From Sambucus nigra (lineage: Eukaryota; Streptophyta; Magnoliopsida; Dipsacales; Adoxaceae), in assembly GCA_949130495.1 (NCBI GenBank), contig OX422215.1, positions 528,347,755-528,411,754 of the forward strand: 64,000 nucleotides of DNA, written 5' to 3'. A program made the position numbers and the translations under genes. The notes beneath the pieces are model-generated. The model was given only the letters and a program-made list of their open reading frames with translations, ran no database searches and was not told the DNA's origin. Positions within the stretch are counted from its first letter, which is position 1, and each line of letters opens with the position of its first letter. This document shows positions 58,648 to 64,000 of this stretch, piece by piece.

Positions 58648-60455
58648 ATGAAAAATCCACAGCAAACCCCTCAGTCTACTCCCACACGCATTCATGATTT
58701 TCCAATAGTTGAGTACGATCTTAATAGCCTCACACTCATAACGCACCTCAGTTCTAGGTTCCACCTCCTGCACCTCCAAATTCCATTACAAGCCACACTT
58801 CTAGGACACCGAGTGAGGATACTGAGTCAATTAGAGAGAGAGCCATGTTTGAACACGATAGTTTTGGTATGGGTGAGGGTGAGATGCCATATCGTCCCAT
58901 GAGATAACTCCTCAATACCGAGAGAACTGTCACCCCAGGATGTATTATACTTCCGTACAATGCTGGCCAGTTCAATTTTCGTAATGGGATGATACAAATT
59001 CTTCCCAAATTTCACGGGTTGGATTAGAAAAAGCGTTATCTTCATATTTGTGAGTTTGAAGAGACATGCGATACATTTAGCCATCAAGCCTGCACAGAAG
59101 ATGTCGTTCGCCTAAAGCTTTTCCCTTTTTCCCTAAAGGATAAAGCTAAGACCAGGCTTTGGTCTTTATCACCGAACTCAATTAGATCATGGAGGGAGAC
59201 GACCTCAAAATTACTCTTAAAGTTCTTTCACCAACATCGAACAAAGTCCATCTAGACTCAAATTCAAACATTCCGACAATAATAAAATAAGTCATTTGAT
59301 CGATGTTACGAGCACTTCAATGATCTAGTTAGTACTTGCCCCCATCATGGTTTTGAGAAATACCGTCTCATATCCTTCTTTCACCACTGGATAAGTATAA
59401 TGTCTAAACAACTCGTTGAGACAATGTGCGAGAGACCATTTTGGGAATTAGATGGACACGATGCATATGTTCACCTTAAGTTTGTCGCCGAGACAACTCA
59501 ATTGTGGGACACCTCTGATCCTAATACCCAAAATCGGGTTCGACAAACTCCAACTGATCCTTCAGCGCTAGGCCTTTATGATGTGGGAAATGTTATCGTA
59601 TCAAGGTTAAAAGAACCAACCTGACCCATGAAAGATAATGTGTGTTCTATTTATGAGGTGAGCCATTTAACGAAGGAATGCCTGATGATACACACTTACA
59701 AAGTAATGTTACACGAGCAAGTGGATGCGATAGGAGGATTTAAGGGTAATTTCAATGCCCTGCACGGGAACTCTTACAACTCTTCGTGGAGAAACCATCC
59801 TAGTTTTAGCTATGGGCAACAACAGGCTGCATTGAATCCTAATTTACACGTTGCCCCACCTCCACCTCCACCTCCTCATTTTCAACAAGCTCCATCTATG
59901 CAAACACATATGCAAGCACCACCTCCCGTGTCGTATATCACCCCACCATGGAGAAATCTAGAGGATAATTTAAATCAATTCATCCAATCTCAAAATGAAA
60001 CCAATGCTAAGTATGCTGGCATATTCACCGAGATAAAGACGAATATCTCTAGGTTGCAATCATCTTTAAATATCCAAGATAAGGGCAAGTTTTCGGCTCA
60101 AGGACAAATACCTCCTCAAGGTCAAGCTAACGTTAGCTCTACCTACCATGATCATCAAGAGCAATGTCAAGACGTCACCACTCTACGTAGTTGGCGAGTT
60201 GGCGATTTATCACCTCCCCCACATGACATACCTAAAGACAAGGATGATTTATCCGACACGAAAGAGGCCATAGATGCCCCCTTGAAAGAGAGTGAAAATG
60301 ACGACATTAGTGAGCCTGAAGTCGTAGTGAAACCACCCACCGCTGCACCATTCCCTCAACGTTTGCCTCCACCCCAAAAGGGAGCCTCCTGCGAAGATGT
60401 GCTAGATGTCCTTAAGCAAGTAAAGTTGAATTTTCCATTTCTCGATGCCATCTAG
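58648..60455 (+). pseudogene. gag: Athila gag, decayed
   Basis: Fragments in changing frames. The start is MKNPQQTPQ at 58648. The capsid part around 59000-59400 carries VRLKLFPFSLKDKAK, LLLKFFHQH and CPHHGFEKY in Athila order, with stops. From 59628 to 60455 is a 275-codon open frame with LTKECLMIH near the place of the zinc knuckle, EQVDAIGGFKGN, NSYNSSWRNHPSFSYG, a poly-Pro run and a Pro-rich end (FPQRLPPPQKG). No single frame covers the gene. Confidence 0.8.
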
Positions 60456-60970
60456 AAAATTTGCACCTATGCCAAGTAATTAAAGATTTATTTATGGTGA
60501 AAAGAAGGTTAAATATGAAAAAGAATTTCTTTTTAGCATAAAATGTGAGCTCCGTTCTACTTAACGACCTCCCACTAAAGTTTGAAGATTCAGATGCACC
60601 CACGATTTCGTGCATTATGGGGGAAAATCGAATAGAAAATGCCTTGCTTGATTTAGGGGTGAGTGTCAACATTCTTCCCTAATCCATATATAGGCAACTC
60701 GATTTGGATGAACTTAAACCCACATGAATCACTCTCCAACTAGCGAATCGCACAGTGAAGATACCTCGAGGGATTGTCGAGAACGTGATAGTCTAAGTGA
60801 ACACATTCTACTTCCTGATAGATTTTGTCATTTGGAACACGGAGCCCTCCATCCATTCTAGCAATCATATCCCCATCATTCTAGGCGGCCCATTCTTAGC
60901 TACGGCTAATGCTTTGATCAATACACGCAATGGGAATATGCAACTTACTTTAAGGAACATGACCCTATAG
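60456..60970 (+). pseudogene. Athila protease region, decayed
   Basis: One frame, with stops, reads CIMGENRIENALLDLGVSVNILP at about 60620-60680, the retroviral-type aspartic protease site (DLG). The C-terminal IPIILGGPFLATANALI follows near 60870-60920, typical for Athila. Stops after ILP, ELKPT and VIV show it is inactive. Confidence 0.75.
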
Positions 60971-60997
60971 ACAAACTTTTTCAATATCGTTAAACAA

Positions 60998-62870
60998 GTG
61001 GGTGAAGAATACAAAATTCATGCGATTGATCTCATAGATGAGATAGTGGAAGAACACATAAAGGGAACTATTGGTGGAGACTCCTTAGAGGCATGCCTTG
61101 TGAGGATTAACGAGAGTGAGGGTATGTACACCGAGTTTGAGCGAGAGGTAGAAGGGTTAAAAGCGCTACTAGACGAGAGAGCGTCGAATGAGGACTTGAG
61201 AGAGATTAATTGGGTTTTTAGATTCGAGGAGTTACCCCCGAGGGAGTCATGCATGATACCCTTCGATGAAAAATTTCCCACCCTCGAATTAAAGAAACTA
61301 CCCTCTAACATAAAATTTGCTTATTTGGGAGAAGATGAGACATTTCCTGTTATTGTCTCCTCGAGCCTAAATAAAGAGCAAGAAGGTAAATTACTAGAAA
61401 TTTTGAGGCAGCACCGAAGTGTTTTTGGTTGGAGCATAGAGGATTTGAAGGGTATAAGTCCCTTGATTTGTACCCATAAAATCCACCTTGAGGAGGACGT
61501 GAAGCCCTATAGGTAAATGCAAAGAAGATTGAACCCCATAATGAAAGAGGTAGTGCGAGCCAAAATCATTAAGTTATTGGATGCCGGGATCATCTTCCCA
61601 ATCTTGGATAGCAAATGGGTGAATCCTATCCAAATCGTCCTGAAGAATTCGGGAATGATTGTGATTGAGAATGCCAAGCATGAGTTAATTTCCCAATGTA
61701 CCACCATCGGGTGGTGCATTTGCATTGATTATCTAAAACTCAATGTGAGCACAAGGAAAGATCATTTCCCCTTACCATTAATCGACCAAATGCTAGAGAG
61801 AGTAGCGGGACACCCATATTATTTCTTCCTTGACGGTTATTCCGGATATAACTAAATAGAGGTATATGTTCTTGATCAAAAGAAGACGACTTTCACATGT
61901 CCTTTTGGCACGTTTGCCTACAAACGTATGCTATTTGGATTGTGCAATGCGCCCACGACCTTTCAAAGGTGCATGCTTAGTCTCTTTAGTGACATGGTTG
62001 AGAGGGGACTAGAGGTATTTATGGATGATTTTAGCATTTTTGGCTCCTCTTTTGATCTTTGTATCGCTAATCTTGAGAAAGTACTCGCCCGGTGTATGGA
62101 AAAGAACTTAGTGTTTAATTGGAAAAAATGCCATTTCATGGTGACTGAAGGAATAGTTCCTGGCCACATAGTGTCATCCAAAGGAATTGAGTAGATAGGG
62201 ATAAAATAGATGTCATAGCCGATCTTTCCCCACCTAAATCACTAAAGGATGTGCGCTCCTTCTTGGGACATGCAGGGTTTTATAGAAGGTTTATAAAGGA
62301 TTTTAGTGCCATCGCTAGACCCTTGAGTAACCTCCTTATGAAGGATGCCCCGTTTGAGAGGAACGAAGCATGCTAAGGTGCTTTTGATAAATTGAAAATC
62401 ATGCTTGTTTTCGTCCCCATCATGCGAGCTCCAAATTGGTGCCTTCCATTCGAGCTTATGTGTGATGCGAGTGATTACGCTATAGGGGTTATTTTGGTCC
62501 AACGAAAGGATAGGAAAGATCATGTCATCTACTAAGCTAGCTGGAATTTAACTTGACTGCAACTTAATTACTCCACCACGGAGAAAAAATTGCTAGCGGT
62601 AGTGTTTGTCCTAGACAAATTTTGCTCGTACCTCATTTGTTCGCCCATCACATGATTTGCCAACCACGAGGCACTGAAATATCTCCTTGCTAAGAAAGAT
62701 GCTAATTCGAGCCACATAAGTTGGATCCTACTCCTACAAGAGTTTAATCTCTCCATCAAAGACAAGAAATGGGGTAGAAAACATCATTGCCGATCACTTG
62801 TCCCGGCTTTCATCTGACGTGCCTAGTGATCCCATACCCATAGATGAATACTTCCCTGCTGAGTAATTAT
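60998..62870 (+). pseudogene. pol: Athila reverse transcriptase and RNase H, decayed
   Basis: The frame opening at 60998 runs through a leader (FGWSIEDLKGISPLICTHKI). A TAA at 61514 breaks it. It continues in the same frame with RT motifs KWVNPIQIVLKNSG, CIDYLKLNVSTRKDHFPLP, FFLDGYSGYN (TAA at 61853), TFTCPFGTFAYKRMLFGLCNAP, and the active-site box FMDD at about 62020. It closes at 62194. RNase H pieces follow in other frames: CDASDYAIGVILVQRK near 62460, YSTTEKKLLAVVFVLDKF near 62570 and HEALKYLLAKKDA near 62670. At least three in-frame stops in RT alone mark it as dead. Confidence 0.85.
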
Positions 62871-64000
62871 TTTCCACATCTTCTCTCCCCTAGTTTGCGG
62901 ATATAGTTAACTACCTTGTCATGGGAGCCGTCCCTCCCGATTGGACACCGCAAGAGAAGATGAAGTTCATTACTTGATCACACATGTTCTTTTATGAAGA
63001 CCCATATCTCTTTAAGTATTACGCAGACTAAATCATCCATAGATGTATACCGATTGACGAGATCCCTAGCATCATTCATTTTTATATACGAAAGCGTGTG
63101 GAGGACACTTTTCCACGAATAAGACGACTGCAAAGATTCTTCAAAGCGACATCTATTGGCCCACAATCTTTCGGGATGTGTACGCTTATTATAAATCTTG
63201 AGATAGATGTTAAAGGATGGGATATATCACCCGATGATACATAATGCCATTAACCCCTCTACTCGTCTTCGAGTTATTTAATTGTTGGGGTTTTGACTTC
63301 ATAGGCCCTTTCCCCCATTACTTTGGTTTCCTATACATCCTTATTGTGGTAGACTATGTATCAAAATGGGTTGAGGCCATAGCTACAAGGACAAATGACA
63401 ACAAAGTGGTGATCAAGTTCTTACAAGAGCACATACTCTTTTGCTTCGGTGCTTCGATGGCAATTATTAGTGATAACGGTAAGCATTTTTGCAATAGGCT
63501 ATTTCCAAACTTATAAGAAATAATGGAGTTGTTCACAAAGTTAGGACGACTTATCACCCCCAATCGAATGGGAAAGCTGAGTTAGCAAATCATGAGATTA
63601 AGCAAATCTTAGAAAAGACCGTCGATCCTAATCAGAAAGATTAGTCCTTACGCTTAAATGATGCGCTATGGCTTATCGAATCGCATAAAAGAACCCCCTA
63701 GGGATGTCCCTGTTTCTCTTTTTGTATGGAAATCCTTGCCATCTCCCCGTGGAGCTAGAACACAAGGCATATTGGTCCATTAAGAGGTTGAACTATAATT
63801 TGGGTAAATTCGATGAAGCACGAAAGCTTCAATTGAATAAGTTGTAAGAGCTGCGTCATGATGCGTATGAGAATGCCAAAATATCTAAGGAAAAGAATGA
63901 AACTCGACCATGATCGAATTATCCGTCGAAAGGAGTTCATTCGGGCCAAAAGGTGCTTCTCTACAACTCTAGGCTACACTTGTTTCTAAGAAAATTACGA
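62871..64000 (+). pseudogene. pol: Athila integrase, decayed, runs off window
   Basis: A linker around 62990-63110 (EDPYLFKYYAD, RCIPIDEIPSI) has lost the HHCC zinc residues. The open frame from 63244 to 63516 has the core GFDFIGPF (first Asp), [12 protein letters not shown] and [11 protein letters not shown] (second Asp). The catalytic Glu motif HPQSNGKAELAN follows in another frame near 63560. From 63640 the sequence is full of stops but still recognisable, up to a C-terminal QKVLLYNSRL-like motif near 63950-63980. Confidence 0.83.

Larger units (their letters stand above)
56912..64000 (+). mobile_element. Athila-lineage Ty3/gypsy element, 5' part, degenerate
   Basis: 5' LTR 56912-58483 (TG...CA), a TGGCGCC primer-binding site, then gag, protease, RT, RNase H and integrase in order, continuing past the window. 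Every gene is broken by stops or shifts. GTACC at 56907-56911 should be its target duplication; the partner lies outside. Gag and RT wording ([43 protein letters not shown]) is typical of Athila. Confidence 0.9.

Overview
This window is repetitive, AT-rich nuclear DNA from a flowering plant with a transposon-rich genome. No host gene could be recognised apart from one decayed coding relic, and I found no rRNA, tRNA or CRISPR. Nearly every base belongs to LTR retrotransposons inserted into one another. They are of types typical of plants: Sirevirus-like Ty1/copia, Tekay/Del-like Ty3/gypsy with very long LTRs, Tat-lineage Ty3/gypsy with dual RNase H and an antisense gene, and Athila-lineage Ty3/gypsy.

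Left part (1-24379). A non-coding element with long LTRs (LARD-like, minus strand, cut by the window edge) fills about 1-7242. It abuts the remains of a second long-LTR element. The primer-binding site and 5' LTR of that second element (7478-17814) are split by a complete gag-only copia element (8802-15778, TAACC target duplication). Further right are a degraded copia LTR (about 17824-19243), another copy of the second LTR family (ending at 21599), and a + strand pseudogene resembling the plant mobile domain (about 22954-23806).

Right part (24380-64000). The frame is one old minus-strand copia element: 3' LTR at 24380-25493, pol at 40313-43338 and gag at 55448-56911. It was broken open by four later insertions. 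These are a solo long LTR (25958-28953, GGCGT/AGCGT), a complete 10.2-kb non-coding LARD-like element (29641-39830, GCACG), a complete 12.1-kb Tat element (43344-55442, AAGGG), and an Athila element that starts at 56912 and runs out of the window. The target duplications let the host copia be followed across each insertion.

How the parts relate. The gag-only copia at 8802 and the gag+pol copia at 24380-56911 look like a non-autonomous/autonomous pair of related families. The 29641 element has nearly identical LTRs and no coding capacity, so it must have been moved by proteins from elsewhere. The Tat element carries gag-pol on the minus strand and, convergent to it, a four-exon spliced gene on the + strand, with a 95-bp tandem repeat between them. 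The most unusual signal is a family of short stem-loop modules in the 29641 element. Their loop-side core (GGTCGATG ... TTCCGAA) is conserved while the stems change on both sides together, which suggests selection on a folded nucleic acid.
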